Shown here in pieces: positions 1 through 8,658 of a DNA stretch of 64,000 nt. The stretch spans positions 310,001-374,000 of the forward strand of contig CAVZDD010000003.1 in the NCBI GenBank assembly GCA_963773945.1, read 5' to 3'. Every line of letters begins with the position of its first letter. Position 1 is the first letter of the stretch. The notes beneath the pieces are model-generated. The model was not told the origin of the DNA, ran no database searches, and worked only from the letters and a program-made list of their open reading frames with translations. The position numbers and the translations under genes were made by a program. This DNA comes from JAKIWV01 sp963773945. GTDB lineage: Archaea; Thermoplasmatota; Thermoplasmata; Lutacidiplasmatales; UBA184.

Positions 1-188
1 CAGAATATCGAGAACACCAGACCGGTCACGTTCGCGATTGTAGGATGTCCGTGACCTGTCATTTGTACGACGAATAAAACAGCATAAACCGCGATAAAGA
101 CGTCAAACAAGACGAGGCCCCATCGGAATGCGACGAGCATGCGTCTGTATCCGGCGGGAGTCTCGCCCCGGAGGTCGAATCGAACCAT
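1..188 (-). CDS. Membrane protein, N-terminal part only (cut by window edge)
   Basis: An open frame starts with ATG at 188 on the minus strand and runs off the left edge after about 62 codons. The visible residues begin MVRFDLRGETPAGYRRM and are followed by a hydrophobic segment (about residues 22-43, WGLVLFDVFIAVYAVLFVV) and a second hydrophobic stretch starting near residue 55, as in a small multi-pass membrane protein. The basic N-terminus suggests it faces the cytoplasm. The family is not recognised and the C-terminus lies outside the window. Confidence 0.5.
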   Translation of the reverse strand, partial: MVRFDLRGETPAGYRRMLVAFRWGLVLFDVFIAVYAVLFVVQMTGHGHPTIANVTGLVFSIF

Positions 189-248
189 TGCTAGCTGAAT
201 AGGATTCCACGCACCTACATCAAGCTGGGCCGGGAAGACCCGCATTAC

Positions 249-496
249 ACGTTCTGCGGACCGAAGCGATTTGCCGGAACCCCCTCACAGAACTGTCGGT
301 CCGTGATCCCGAACCGAGCACAGAACAGGGCTGCTCGATCCGGCCTTTCACGAAGCATCGCCCCAAGACCTGGCATTTTTGAGACGACCGCACGCGCGAT
401 CTTCACGCGGGAACGCAGGTCGACGAGGTGGTGATACTCGGCCCGCTCGTCCGCGTCGCGGGAGTCGTCCGGGAGACCGCTCGTCGTCTCGAATCA
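249..496 (-). pseudogene. Decayed C-terminal fragment of a paralogue of the 3361-4101 gene
   Basis: Read on the minus strand, this stretch encodes about 75 residues that align with the last 75 residues of the protein encoded at 3361-4101. Shared blocks include TSGLPDDSRD, DERAEY, LVDLRSRVKIARAVVSKMPG and AMLRERPDRA. There is no start codon: an in-frame TGA stands directly before the homologous part, and the frame ends at TAA near 249. The N-terminal two thirds of the gene are missing. It is the relic of a duplicated or mobile gene. The surrounding stretch 189-622 shows no other gene. Confidence 0.75.
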
Positions 497-700
497 CGCC
501 GCCGGATCTTCGCGTCATCACGCCTGCTAGGGTCTACCACGCTTGACCCGCAGTTCATGTAATCAGAATCATTGATGGGCGCAAGTTCGGCGACGCTGCG
601 ACACCGATCTCAGGGGGATTGGATGACCGCCACGAACGGTGTCGAACCGAGAAAATTGAATCATAGATTACTGGCGTGACTTTCTATCGCGGTCGCGGTC

Positions 701-2416
701 GTGATGATTGCCTCCGCGGCGGGGGCGTTCGTGAACTGGTCCCCAGCTCCGAAACAGAAGTTCGCTGTGAACGCCGACAGTCCAGACTGCGTCCCGTGTG
801 GCCCTGGGAATCATTATTGCTATCCTAACTGCGGTGGTGGCGGCCCGCCGCCGTGCAACCCTTCGATTTCCGGGGTGACAGTCGCCGTCGCGAGTAACGG
901 AAAATCCGCGACGATTAGCTGGTCGGACAATCCCTCGAACATGACTGACACGTTATCTTACACACTTTCGTACACGGGAACAACCCAAAATCCGACGCCT
1001 TCGGGGCATCAGGTAACAATCTCGAGCTTGACCGTACCTCACGTTTACAATTTCACTATTGGCGCTACTGAGTGGTGCCACAGTGCTACGCATGCCTACG
1101 GACAGCTCTGGACGGTCTCCACCGGCGGGGGTAGCTGTCCCGAAGCGCCCATCGCTATATCTCTCGCTTCGTCCACTGTGACTGCTGGAGAGTCGCAGCT
1201 CTCTTGGAGCACGACTCCTTCGAGCTTTCTGAATCCCGGTGCGGGGAACACTTTCGAATGGGGGCTTACTACTAGCTATTTGTACACAGCCGAAAACCCT
1301 CCATGGCCTGCAGACGCGGTGTACCTCCAAGAGCTAGCGCCGAGCTCGGGCTATGACTACAAGATCATCGCCTCGGACGGGAATTGGGTATACACATGTC
1401 ACACTGCCGGGTCACTCACCGGTTCGTTCACCACTCAGTCCGCCTCCCATGCCCCCACCACGTTTACGGGAAGTGTCTATAGTTTGCAAGGCGGACTGGC
1501 CCCCGCCAACCTTTTGGTCGAGTTCTGGTGCGGGGGTCAGCTCGCAGGGCCCGCGTGGACAGGGGCTCAAAGCGGGCCAACGAACGCTTACTCGTTCTCC
1601 ATTCCGTATGCCTACCAGTCGTGTGCGACCCCCTGGACTTTGACACTTTACGCCAACTCCATTTATGGAACATGGCCCGGTTTCTGGAATGAAACAATCA
1701 TTACCTATGTTCCTGGGGTTGTCGACTTCTACATTCAACCAACCTTCTTGTCGCCGTACATGCCGATGTTCCTCTCATTCACCTCGGACCCAGACGTCAC
1801 ACTTTCGTTCGCCGGTCAGTTCGTAACAAGCACCGAAAATGAGTGGTCTTTTGCGGGCAACGGGGAATCAACTACCACTACCTCCACCTTCACATCGGGA
1901 GACCAATACATTGGCGGCAACCTGGAGGAGCAGGGCAAGTACACGACTTCGGGGACTTCTGTGTTTGATGCTACATCCGGGAGAATTGTTGAATCATCCG
2001 CGTTGCAACTCATCGGAGTGTACCCGACTAACTACCCTCTCGTGGAGTCGGATGTGGACTTTACGAGCGATTATCTCACTCCTGGAAACTATGCGGGCAG
2101 TACGTGCTACATTACTGCCGCAGGTCACCAGCGGACCCTCACCGAGACGTACTCGGGATCCAAGACCCTCTCCTCTGGATTCGATTTCGATGTGGACGTG
2201 GGTGCCAGCATCAGTTGGGCGGACGTCGGGGCCAGCATCTCTGTTTCTAACGTATTGGAAAAGACCGTCTCTCAAAGTCTAACGGTGACTGCTGTCATTA
2301 ACGTTCCCAGTGGTGGTGGTTCGGACTACGATATCGCATATTTCGAGACCGACAGCGGGGGCAGTTCCTCCACTGGAATAGTCGCCCACGTCTGGCAGGC
2401 TTCTTCCTGCCCCTGA
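701..2416 (+). CDS. Secreted fibronectin-III-like surface protein
   Basis: The product has about 571 residues and is predicted to be exported. A cysteine-rich N-terminal patch (CVPC, CYPNC, then a Gly/Pro run) is followed by two beta-rich, fibronectin-III-like segments (roughly residues 50-140 and 145-245), an SdrD/carboxypeptidase-regulatory-like segment (about 250-340) and a Ser/Thr-rich C-terminal half. The usable start is GTG at 701. The same frame extends upstream to ATG 623, which has a G-rich ribosome site (612-617), but a TGA at 677 interrupts it exactly before a hydrophobic signal segment (LSIAVAVVMIASAAGAF). The gene may therefore be longer and carry a nonsense mutation or read error. 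No enzyme motif is seen; a cell-surface role is inferred. Confidence 0.7.
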   Translation: MMIASAAGAFVNWSPAPKQKFAVNADSPDCVPCGPGNHYCYPNCGGGGPPPCNPSISGVTVAVASNGKSATISWSDNPSNMTDTLSYTLSYTGTTQNPTPSGHQVTISSLTVPHVYNFTIGATEWCHSATHAYGQLWTVSTGGGSCPEAPIAISLASSTVTAGESQLSWSTTPSSFLNPGAGNTFEWGLTTSYLYTAENPPWPADAVYLQELAPSSGYDYKIIASDGNWVYTCHTAGSLTGSFTTQSASHAPTTFTGSVYSLQGGLAPANLLVEFWCGGQLAGPAWTGAQSGPTNAYSFSIPYAYQSCATPWTLTLYANSIYGTWPGFWNETIITYVPGVVDFYIQPTFLSPYMPMFLSFTSDPDVTLSFAGQFVTSTENEWSFAGNGESTTTTSTFTSGDQYIGGNLEEQGKYTTSGTSVFDATSGRIVESSALQLIGVYPTNYPLVESDVDFTSDYLTPGNYAGSTCYITAAGHQRTLTETYSGSKTLSSGFDFDVDVGASISWADVGASISVSNVLEKTVSQSLTVTAVINVPSGGGSDYDIAYFETDSGGSSSTGIVAHVWQASSCP

Positions 2417-2586
2417 ATGGCCGAATTCTGAACTGCACGGGGCCATGGCCCTCAGGAAACGCGCGCGCCGGATCACCGACCTCAGGAGTCTAATTTGGGC
2501 AACAAATCGACGGATTCAACCAGTTAGATTTGCTATAGCTTCCTGATTAATCGAAGTGAGGCTTACCTCATCCAGGAGACAATAAC

Positions 2587-3357
2587 GTGGTTCAGCGCAG
2601 GACATGGCCTGCATCGATTGTAGGGGTCATCGTGGCAATCTTGATCATTGGGCTTGCAGCCTCACCTGGAAACCCACTCCTCTACGCGCACTCAGTCTGC
2701 GCCACAACGAATTTCGTCGAACAGGAGTCCCTCTACACCCCTCTCGGTCTGTCAAACGCACCGTACCAAGGATACGTCAACTACACCGCGGTCTACGATG
2801 TACCGGGCCAGCCGGGCATCCGCACGACCGATTCCGCCCCTTACACGAAATGGATCGAGGGCGATTTTTTTCTGATGAACTGGTCTCTATTCAGGAGTGC
2901 GACGCAGTATGTGGCAGGCCCCGGTCCAGACAGTCCCTGTTCAAGCAGTTGGGAGGCATCAGTGGGGGGAGCGGGCTACCCCCTCTCCGGAATCGCAGGC
3001 GACTTCCTCAACGCCACTCCGTCCGACGTGAATTCTCCTTCCAACTTATCACAACTGTCGCCTGGCCCGGCCAGGGAATCGGTCATTTTCGACATCAGCT
3101 ACCATGACGACACCGGCGGGCGCGTGGATACCTGCGGATACGGCCCGGCCCATCTCAACCTCCACTCCACCTCTCTCGTTGTGGAAGTGCCCTTTGTCAC
3201 ACAGGGTCACGCGATTCTTGTTACTGGCTCGATTCCGGTCGAGCTCTATCTCAACTACTCCTTCCCGAACAACTCAGGGTCGTGGCTGATCGACAATCTC
3301 GACCTCGGGGCGAACGCACCCGGAACCGGAATCGCAACAGACTGGAGCGCGTGCTGA
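2587..3357 (+). CDS. Secreted glycoprotein-like hypothetical
   Basis: This is a 256-residue exported protein. Residues 1-30 form a classical signal or anchor (basic MVQRRTW, then IVGVIVAILIIGLAAS). The mature part is beta-rich, with several N-glycosylation sequons (NYT, NWS, NAT, NLS, NYS, NNS) and four or more cysteines, typical of archaeal surface proteins. The GTG start at 2587 is chosen because AGGAG stands at 2573-2577 and the signal peptide begins there. It ends three bases before the stop of the convergent gene 3361-4101. No known domain is recognised and the function is unknown. Confidence 0.7.
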   Translation: MVQRRTWPASIVGVIVAILIIGLAASPGNPLLYAHSVCATTNFVEQESLYTPLGLSNAPYQGYVNYTAVYDVPGQPGIRTTDSAPYTKWIEGDFFLMNWSLFRSATQYVAGPGPDSPCSSSWEASVGGAGYPLSGIAGDFLNATPSDVNSPSNLSQLSPGPARESVIFDISYHDDTGGRVDTCGYGPAHLNLHSTSLVVEVPFVTQGHAILVTGSIPVELYLNYSFPNNSGSWLIDNLDLGANAPGTGIATDWSAC

Positions 3358-3360
3358 TTC

Positions 3361-4101
3361 CTAATCAGGGCGGCCCGTATTCTGCATTGATAGATCCGAT
3401 CGGACGCCCTCCCGGAACTGACCTTCCGTGATTCCGAACCTCGCGTAGAACCGTGTCGCCCGGTCGGGTCGCTCGCGGAGCATTGCCGCGAGGCCGGGCA
3501 TCTTTGAAACCACCGCCCGCGCGATCTTCACCCGGGAACGTAGGTCGACGAGGTGACGGTACTCGGCCCGCTCGTCCTCGTCCCGCGAGTCATCCGGGAG
3601 GCCGCTCGTGACCTCCAGGAGGCTGAACCGGCGCTCCCCGACCTCAACCTCGTCATGGTCGTCATCCGCCCCCGGTAACGCCAGACGGGCCTCGGCGCGC
3701 GTCCGGGTCCACGGGCCAGAGGGCCGGGGATGCGACGAGCCCGAAGGGTCCTTCTGCAAGCCGTCACGGGGTCTGGCGGCCAAGACGGGGGACCGGGAGC
3801 CCTCAGGTCGCTCCGGTGAGTCTGAGGCGCGCTCTGGGCCTCCTCCTGAGGCGAACGTCTCGATCGTGGGGACGATCTGGGGCTTGAGCCTGAAGTCGCG
3901 GGCTAGGAGCGAGCTCTGGTCACCCGGGAGCATCCCGTGCCACGCGTGGGAGAGCGGGTACCACCGGAGTCCCAATCCCCGGAGTACGTCCCGGACCTCG
4001 TAGGTTCGCTTGCTGCCCGGGATGCGGACGTGGGCGGTGGCGGGGAACGGGTTCGCATCGGTGGCGTTTCCGAAGGCGCGTTGCGCGCTCATCGCGGTCA
4101 T
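3361..4101 (-). CDS. Hypothetical protein with DUF5710-like N-terminal domain
   Basis: The product has 246 residues. Residues 25-75 (RIPGSKRTYEVRDVLRGLG then RWYPLSHAWHG) resemble the small DUF5710/primase-C-terminal-like module in which a YxxKDxLKxLGxRWdpxxKaW pattern recurs. A low-complexity Pro/Arg/Ser linker (75-150) follows, then an acidic and helical C-terminus (RSRVKIARAVVSKMPG, then FYARFGI). The start codon and first codons (MTAMSAQ) lie inside a copy of the dispersed repeat found throughout the left half. A decayed copy of the C-terminus is at 249-496, so the family duplicates. The role is unknown; a link to mobile DNA is inferred. Confidence 0.6.
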   Translation of the reverse strand: MTAMSAQRAFGNATDANPFPATAHVRIPGSKRTYEVRDVLRGLGLRWYPLSHAWHGMLPGDQSSLLARDFRLKPQIVPTIETFASGGGPERASDSPERPEGSRSPVLAARPRDGLQKDPSGSSHPRPSGPWTRTRAEARLALPGADDDHDEVEVGERRFSLLEVTSGLPDDSRDEDERAEYRHLVDLRSRVKIARAVVSKMPGLAAMLRERPDRATRFYARFGITEGQFREGVRSDLSMQNTGRPD

Positions 4102-4112
4102 CGACTCGCAGA
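4078..4112 (-). repeat. Dispersed repeat copy, minus orientation, overlapping a start codon
   Basis: Minus-strand sequence CGATGACCGCGATGAGCGCG matches the core of the dispersed repeat family (see 22686-22733). It supplies the ATG codons of the 3361-4101 gene. Confidence 0.6.
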
Positions 4113-4159
4113 GAGCGCGCAGGCCGAGGTCCGAGCGGCGCGAGCGAGGACCGAGGCCG

Positions 4160-4250
4160 TACCCTCATGATTCTGGCGCGGGTGGCTGCCTCCGCGCCAG
4201 ATTCATGAATGGGGGCGCGCGTTCGATGACGAGACCGCGATGAGCGTGGG
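4160..4250 (+). repeat. Dispersed repeat, form with 5' hairpin
   Basis: A left arm forms a perfect 9-bp hairpin (TCTGGCGCG pairing with CGCGCCAGA). It is followed by TTCATGAATGGGGGCGCGCG and the core TTCGATGACGAGACCGCGATG. The same layout is seen at 7805-7896 and 8659-8751. Confidence 0.8.
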
Positions 4251-4277
4251 ACCGATGGCCGAAGTAGCTACGAAGTT

Positions 4278-4619
4278 CTAACTCTCGTAGTTGACAACAA
4301 GCTCGGGGAGGCTCGGCGGTGGCTGAGCCATATCAAAACCGAACAACTCCCTGACTTCTTCACGGACCCAAACATCGAACGGGTCCGACGACCCACCCAT
4401 CATCGCAAGGGATCGAGCTGGGTCCGGTCCGTCGACCACCATGATTACTAGCGATTCTGCGGGGCCACTTTGAAGGAACCAATGCTCCCTCACGAGCCCG
4501 AGCCGCTTCTGGGAATCCCGAAACGCCATTCGTCGCGGCCCGGCCAGTTCGGCGCAGAATCGCTTAAACCTTCCTTCGCGACCCGGCAGAAGTGGCAATG
4601 CGACGCCTTGGGCCGGCAA
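4278..4619 (-). CDS. DUF6176-family protein
   Basis: This 113-residue protein has an N-terminal beta strand (GVALPLLPGREGRFKRF) and the conserved middle and C-terminal patterns LGLVREHWFLQ, VIMVVDGPDP, SSDPFDVWVREEVRELFGFD, which I recognise as the DUF6176 pattern (a dimeric alpha/beta-barrel-like fold of unknown function). The TTG at 4619 is preferred because the conserved N-terminal strand precedes the first internal ATG, and an in-frame stop stands just upstream. It is flanked on both sides by dispersed repeats, so it appears to be a single-gene unit. Biochemical function is unknown. Confidence 0.65.
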   Translation of the reverse strand: MPAQGVALPLLPGREGRFKRFCAELAGPRRMAFRDSQKRLGLVREHWFLQSGPAESLVIMVVDGPDPARSLAMMGGSSDPFDVWVREEVRELFGFDMAQPPPSLPELVVNYES

Positions 4620-4760
4620 GGGCTAACCTATGCTCGAACTAAGCAAAGAGGGTTTCCAGTACAGGGTCGGGTGGCCCGTCCTCGGGGTCCTTGACAGAAG
4701 GAATCCTTGTCTGGACGAAGAAATCGAACCCCAGGTTAGTCAACGGCCGGCCATGCAACC

Positions 4761-4860
4761 TTCATGAACGGCGCGCGCGGTCGAGTCGGGAAGGCTCGCC
4801 CTTCCCGAGCGGACGAATCCGAGAGATTCATCCAGAGACGGGGCCGCGAGGAACGCGGGA
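4761..4860 (+). repeat. Dispersed repeat, long form with two inner hairpins
   Basis: The outer arms (GCGCGCGGTC and GGGGCCGCGAGGAACGCG) enclose two perfect or near-perfect hairpins: TCGGGAAGG/CCTTCCCGA and GGACGAATC/GATTCATCC. It is about 93% identical to the copy at 9115-9212. Confidence 0.85.
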
Positions 4861-4960
4861 ATAGGGTGGTCCTGGCCCGACTGGTTCATCCCGTGTGCAC
4901 CGGAACCCTGCCGGCACGGGCTTAACTATCGAGTTCTTGGTCCCTTTCCAAGGTCGTGCA

Positions 4961-5923
4961 ATGAAGTGGACCGTCTGGGGTACGCTACCATATTTCCTCG
5001 GAGGAGTCGCTGTCGGAATCTTCGTTGATCGAATCCTCGGCGGCCCTGCGGGCGCCTCTGGTCTCGCGACTGTTGTCTCCGCGATCGCCGCGGCCTTTGC
5101 GCTGTCAGGTCCGCTACTCCAAGAGCACTACCACCAGACCCACGATGACGAACTTCTTCTCCGGCAGGAAAGGCAGGAACACGCTGTTGATATTGCCGAC
5201 ACGACACTCAGGTGGTTGGGCTCCGCTTTTTTTCGCCCGGACACAGCATCTTGGCGCCCCGACCCCGGGTCCGGGCTCGATGGGCTTTTGGTCCAGACCG
5301 CAGATTCAGGATCGGCGCCTGTCGAGTCGTTGCAGTACTGGGTCTTCGCGCTTGACCACATGAAGGAAGACCCCGCGATCGCACCAGCCTGGGCCTCGCT
5401 CTCCGCTTCACCTGGGAAACGGTGCGACCTCAAGTCGGAGCTTGACCAGTGGACAGCTCTCCGCTTGCGCGAGACCATCGGTGCGACCTTCGGTTCCGGC
5501 TTCGTTCCCGGCAGCGGCTATATCATCCCGCCCCCGGCGGTTCGGTACTACGATGTCAAAGCCACGCTTGACAACCTTCGCCGTCCAGTGGATGTCGGGT
5601 CGTTTACGCTCCAGTCCCAGACTTATAGTGCCGGCCCGGAGGGCCCGAGTGGGACGCGCGAAGGGATTTCTTATGGGCCGGGCATTTTGATAGCGACAAC
5701 AGAAACCGGGCTCCTGGATCTCAACAGATACAAAACCATGTACTCCGCACTACGGAACGACCCGCTCTTCCGGATTAAGCTCACGACAATCGAGGATTGC
5801 GACGAGGAAGTGGCGAAAGATACCGCCAGATTCGCGTCGGCAGCATTCCAGTATTTTGAACGAGTTCGCGGATCGAAGATCCTCCTCGGGAAGTGCGCAG
5901 CCTGCCCAAAGTTGGAAGATTAG
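4961..5923 (+). CDS. Hypothetical membrane-anchored protein
   Basis: The product has about 320 residues. Two hydrophobic segments lie near the N-terminus (YFLGGVAVGIFV and a second at LATVVSAIAAAFALSG), followed by a helical, His/Glu-rich stretch (LLQEHYHQTHDDELLLRQER) and a large soluble C-terminal part with CxxC near the end (CAACP). The ATG at 4961 is preferred over an in-frame GTG at 4895 because the upstream codons look non-coding and an AT-rich box (TTAACTA) sits about 36 bases before it. No domain is recognised. The layout resembles membrane-tethered sensors, but this is only an impression. Confidence 0.55.
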   Translation: MKWTVWGTLPYFLGGVAVGIFVDRILGGPAGASGLATVVSAIAAAFALSGPLLQEHYHQTHDDELLLRQERQEHAVDIADTTLRWLGSAFFRPDTASWRPDPGSGLDGLLVQTADSGSAPVESLQYWVFALDHMKEDPAIAPAWASLSASPGKRCDLKSELDQWTALRLRETIGATFGSGFVPGSGYIIPPPAVRYYDVKATLDNLRRPVDVGSFTLQSQTYSAGPEGPSGTREGISYGPGILIATTETGLLDLNRYKTMYSALRNDPLFRIKLTTIEDCDEEVAKDTARFASAAFQYFERVRGSKILLGKCAACPKLED

Positions 5924-6003
5924 CCAATGACTCGCGCGGTCGAGGGCGGGACCCCAACAAGTGCGGGGGGGAATCGGGACCGTTCGGACCCCCGCTTGTC
6001 TTC

Positions 6004-6201
6004 CTACTCGTTAGAGCCCTCTGAAACTGGGTTCAACTGGACGCTGCGGTTGTCCTTGCCCGCCTTGTTGGCGGGAGTACCCGGCGTGCCCTGCGCCGCC
6101 TGATTTGCGAATGCCGCTTGACCCACAGAGTCCTGCGCGTTCATCGACCGAGATCGCGCGTCCAGCTGCGCTTGGCTCTTCCCTCCGCCCTTCTTGCTCA
6201 T
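6004..6201 (-). CDS. Small Gln/Asn/Ala-rich basic protein with two internal repeats
   Basis: The product has 65 residues (MSKKGGGKSQAQLDARSRSM, then an Asn/Gln/Ala-rich stretch). The pattern xRSxxxN recurs (ARSRSMN, DNRSVQLNP), as in short tandem-repeat proteins found in many prokaryotes whose function is not known. The ATG at 6201 is chosen because AAGGAG precedes it by about 9 bases and a strong TATA box (TTTTATA, minus strand, near 6254-6260) lies 53 bases upstream. A longer frame upstream would overlap this promoter. It has no cysteine and is predicted to be soluble and disordered. Confidence 0.6.
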   Translation of the reverse strand: MSKKGGGKSQAQLDARSRSMNAQDSVGQAAFANQAAQGTPGTPANKAGKDNRSVQLNPVSEGSNE

Positions 6202-6297
6202 TTTCTCGACTCCTTCCTGGGGCCAACCCAGTACAGACTTGCCTGCGGGAAGGTATAAAACCTCTAGACGGAAATTCCGTAGGTCCCGAGGTCGCAC

Positions 6298-6347
6298 GAT
6301 TTATGAGCGACGCCCGCGGTCGAGGACCGACCGCGAGGAGCGCCCGG
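6298..6347 (+). repeat. Dispersed repeat, short form
   Basis: TTTATGAGCGACGCCCGCGG leads into the core TCGAGGACCGACCGCGAGGA. The stem CGCGGTC/GACCGCG is intact. Confidence 0.75.
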
Positions 6348-6424
6348 CGTCGAGCCGCGTCCAACTGACCTCATAAGCCGGACAGACAGCTAGCTTGAAT
6401 TCTCCTTCGGAATGACCGAGGCTT

Positions 6425-7786
6425 GTGGCGGAGGCGGTACCTCAACCGTCTAACGACGACCATCCGAAGTATGGACGGGCTCGAGAGCCCGGCCACCGAG
6501 GATCGCGACCCCGCTGGTGGCAGGTCCTTGGCGCCGCAGTAGTGGTCCTGCTTGTTGGGTCGGCATTCGTGATCGTATTGCAGACGCAACCGAAGCCCTG
6601 CTCTACCTGCAACCTCGGAGAAATCGATGCCGGCTACGGTCCGGTCGACATGGTCTACGATAACGCGACCGGCCTCATTTTCGTTCTTGACAGCGGCCCC
6701 GCAGCACCTGGATCCGCCGCTTGGGGAGTGACGGTGATTAACGGAACTTCGGAGACCGTGGCCAAATTCATCCACACCAACGGGAGGCCAGGATACTCCT
6801 TTGCGTACGACCCCCAAAATGAGAATCTCTACGCGACGAGCGAGTGTGATGATGGCATCTACGTGATGAACGCCGCCACAGGGTTGAACGTCACTTGGGT
6901 CAACACGCCGGCTACCCCGTTATGTGAGGGCCCGCAAACGATCGCGTACGATCCCGTCACTGGGTACGTTGTTGCCCTGGACCCGCCAAATGTCATCGTC
7001 ATTAACCCGAACAACGAAACCGTGGTGCGCTCAGTCAATCTGGGCGTGGCCTCGTTTCCCCTGGGGATTAACTCGGTCACAGGGCAGGTCTATGTCGCGA
7101 CTTCGGTACAGGAGATGTTCTCTTTCAATCTCACCGTGCTCAACGGATCCAACTTCGCAGTCGAGTCTTCCATCCAGCTCATCGGTTCCCCCCAGGCTGT
7201 TTCATTCGACCCCCTTTCGGATAGGATTGACCTAGTTGCCAGTGTCGAAGGATACGGTCTAGGGAACCTCTACAACGGCACGCTCTACCTGTTAACGGCG
7301 AATGGACGAAGTACCCTTGGCCAAGTGCGGGTCGGCGAACTTCCTTACGCCACTGCAGTGGACAAATCGAATCGGAACTTGTACGTCACCAACACCTACT
7401 CGGACAACATTTCGGTCGTGAATGAGAGCACCAGCCGTGCAATCGCGACGGTCGCCGTGGGACCCGACCCTTGGTCGATTGTCTACGACGGGGAGAACGC
7501 TTGTCTGTATACGCTGTTTTATGGTGGCATTTCTGACGGCTATGGTCCCTCGAAAAATGGTTATCTCGCGGTGATCGCCCCGCCGGGAAGCCATTGTGCT
7601 GTGCCACCTTATTCAGGCATCCCCTCATGGACAGACCCGACCGTCCTGCTGGGGCTGGCCGTGGTTCTAGCCCTCTTCCTCATATGGCGAGGCAGGAGAA
7701 CGAAATCTCAGGGCGAACGGGGGCACTTCGGACTTCCGGTAATCATCGATCTTGACCAATCGCCCAGACCGCCGGGAGAGCTCTGA
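6425..7786 (+). CDS. Membrane-anchored YVTN-type beta-propeller protein
   Basis: The product has 453 residues. A cytoplasmic basic N-terminus is followed by a membrane segment (about 35-55, VLGAAVVVLLVGSAFVIVL). The extracellular part holds at least six blade repeats with patterns such as VDMVYDNATG, FAYDPQNENLYAT, IAYDPVTG, ATAVDKSNRNLYVTN and GPDPWSIVYDGEN, typical of YVTN/NHL propellers. A second membrane segment near the C-terminus (about 405-422, VLLGLAVVLALFLIW) is followed by a charged tail. Many sequons (NAT, NGT, NET, NLT, NES) fit a surface glycoprotein. Start GTG 6425 is the first in-frame start before the anchor. Ligand unknown. Confidence 0.8.
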   Translation: MAEAVPQPSNDDHPKYGRAREPGHRGSRPRWWQVLGAAVVVLLVGSAFVIVLQTQPKPCSTCNLGEIDAGYGPVDMVYDNATGLIFVLDSGPAAPGSAAWGVTVINGTSETVAKFIHTNGRPGYSFAYDPQNENLYATSECDDGIYVMNAATGLNVTWVNTPATPLCEGPQTIAYDPVTGYVVALDPPNVIVINPNNETVVRSVNLGVASFPLGINSVTGQVYVATSVQEMFSFNLTVLNGSNFAVESSIQLIGSPQAVSFDPLSDRIDLVASVEGYGLGNLYNGTLYLLTANGRSTLGQVRVGELPYATAVDKSNRNLYVTNTYSDNISVVNESTSRAIATVAVGPDPWSIVYDGENACLYTLFYGGISDGYGPSKNGYLAVIAPPGSHCAVPPYSGIPSWTDPTVLLGLAVVLALFLIWRGRRTKSQGERGHFGLPVIIDLDQSPRPPGEL

Positions 7787-7804
7787 GAGCGACGAGGGCG
7801 ACTG

Positions 7805-7896
7805 CGCCCTCTTGATATTCACGCGGGGGGCTGCCTCCGCCTGAGTTTCATCAAGGGAGGGCGCGTGTCGATGGGGGACCGCAAGGAGCGCGGAGA
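7805..7896 (+). repeat. Dispersed repeat, form with 5' hairpin
   Basis: CCCTCTTGAT and ATCAAGGG arms enclose an ATTCACGCGG hairpin, followed by the degenerate core TGTCGATGGGGGACCGCAAGG. It sits directly between the propeller gene and the Maf gene. Confidence 0.7.
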
Positions 7897-8015
7897 CGAG
7901 CGTGAGGAAGGACGGCGGATACCCCGACCCGGATCGTGGGAACCAACTCCGCCCGCGAGGTTTGCCGCAAGTCTGACAGTCGTCTGCGTTTATATCTCGC
8001 CACGCTTGGTCGAGC

Positions 8016-8624
8016 GTGGTACTGATTTTGGCCTCCGCCAGTCCGAGGCGGCGAGAATTGCTGCGCAACGCGGGAATTCTCTTCGAGGTTCAGGCCGCAG
8101 GGATTGACGAGACCGTACACCCTCAGGAGAAAGCGAGCGATTACGTGAGCCGCCTCGCCAGGGAGAAGGCCTTTCACGTGGCGCGGACGGCCACGAAGGG
8201 TAACGTCGTGTTGGCCCTGGACACTACGATCGAGTTGGACGGCGCTATATTGGGCAAGCCTTCCGACAAGGATGATGCGGCGGGGATTCTTCGGCGTCTT
8301 TCCGGACGAACGCACCGGGTCCTGACCGGGGTCTGTCTCGTATCTCCTCCCGAGAAGATAGAGGCGCTGGAAGTGGCAGCGACCTCGGTGTCGTTTTGCC
8401 ACTTGACCGATTCCGAGATTCAAGCGTACGTCGCGAGTGGCGAGCCATTTGACAAGGCCGGCGCGTATGCGATACAGGGGCTTGCTTCGAAGTTCGTTAC
8501 GAAGGTCGAGGGATGTCCCTTCAACGTCGGTGGGATGCCGGTCGCTTTGGTCTACCGGCTCCTCAATTCTGTGCACGAAGAACGGCAGACTGGAGGAAAG
8601 CACCTGACATCTCCAGGGGCTTAG
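8016..8624 (+). CDS. maf: Maf-family nucleotide pyrophosphatase
   Basis: Maf proteins hydrolyse non-canonical or excess nucleoside triphosphates (dTTP/UTP type, or modified bases) to the monophosphate and pyrophosphate in the cytoplasm. The 202-residue product shows the N-terminal phosphate-binding SASPRRRELL, the ALDTTIELDG region with the acidic residues, LSGRTHRVLTGV, and the signature DKAGAYAIQG. Length is normal for the family. The GTG at 8016 is supported by a TATA-like TTTATAT at 7989-7995, giving a leaderless arrangement. It stands alone between two dispersed repeats. The YceF-like versus YhdE-like substrate class cannot be told from sequence by eye. Confidence 0.9.
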   Translation: MVLILASASPRRRELLRNAGILFEVQAAGIDETVHPQEKASDYVSRLAREKAFHVARTATKGNVVLALDTTIELDGAILGKPSDKDDAAGILRRLSGRTHRVLTGVCLVSPPEKIEALEVAATSVSFCHLTDSEIQAYVASGEPFDKAGAYAIQGLASKFVTKVEGCPFNVGGMPVALVYRLLNSVHEERQTGGKHLTSPGA

Positions 8625-8658
8625 ACGACTAAGGCAGGGATTCGAGCGACGAGTGCGG

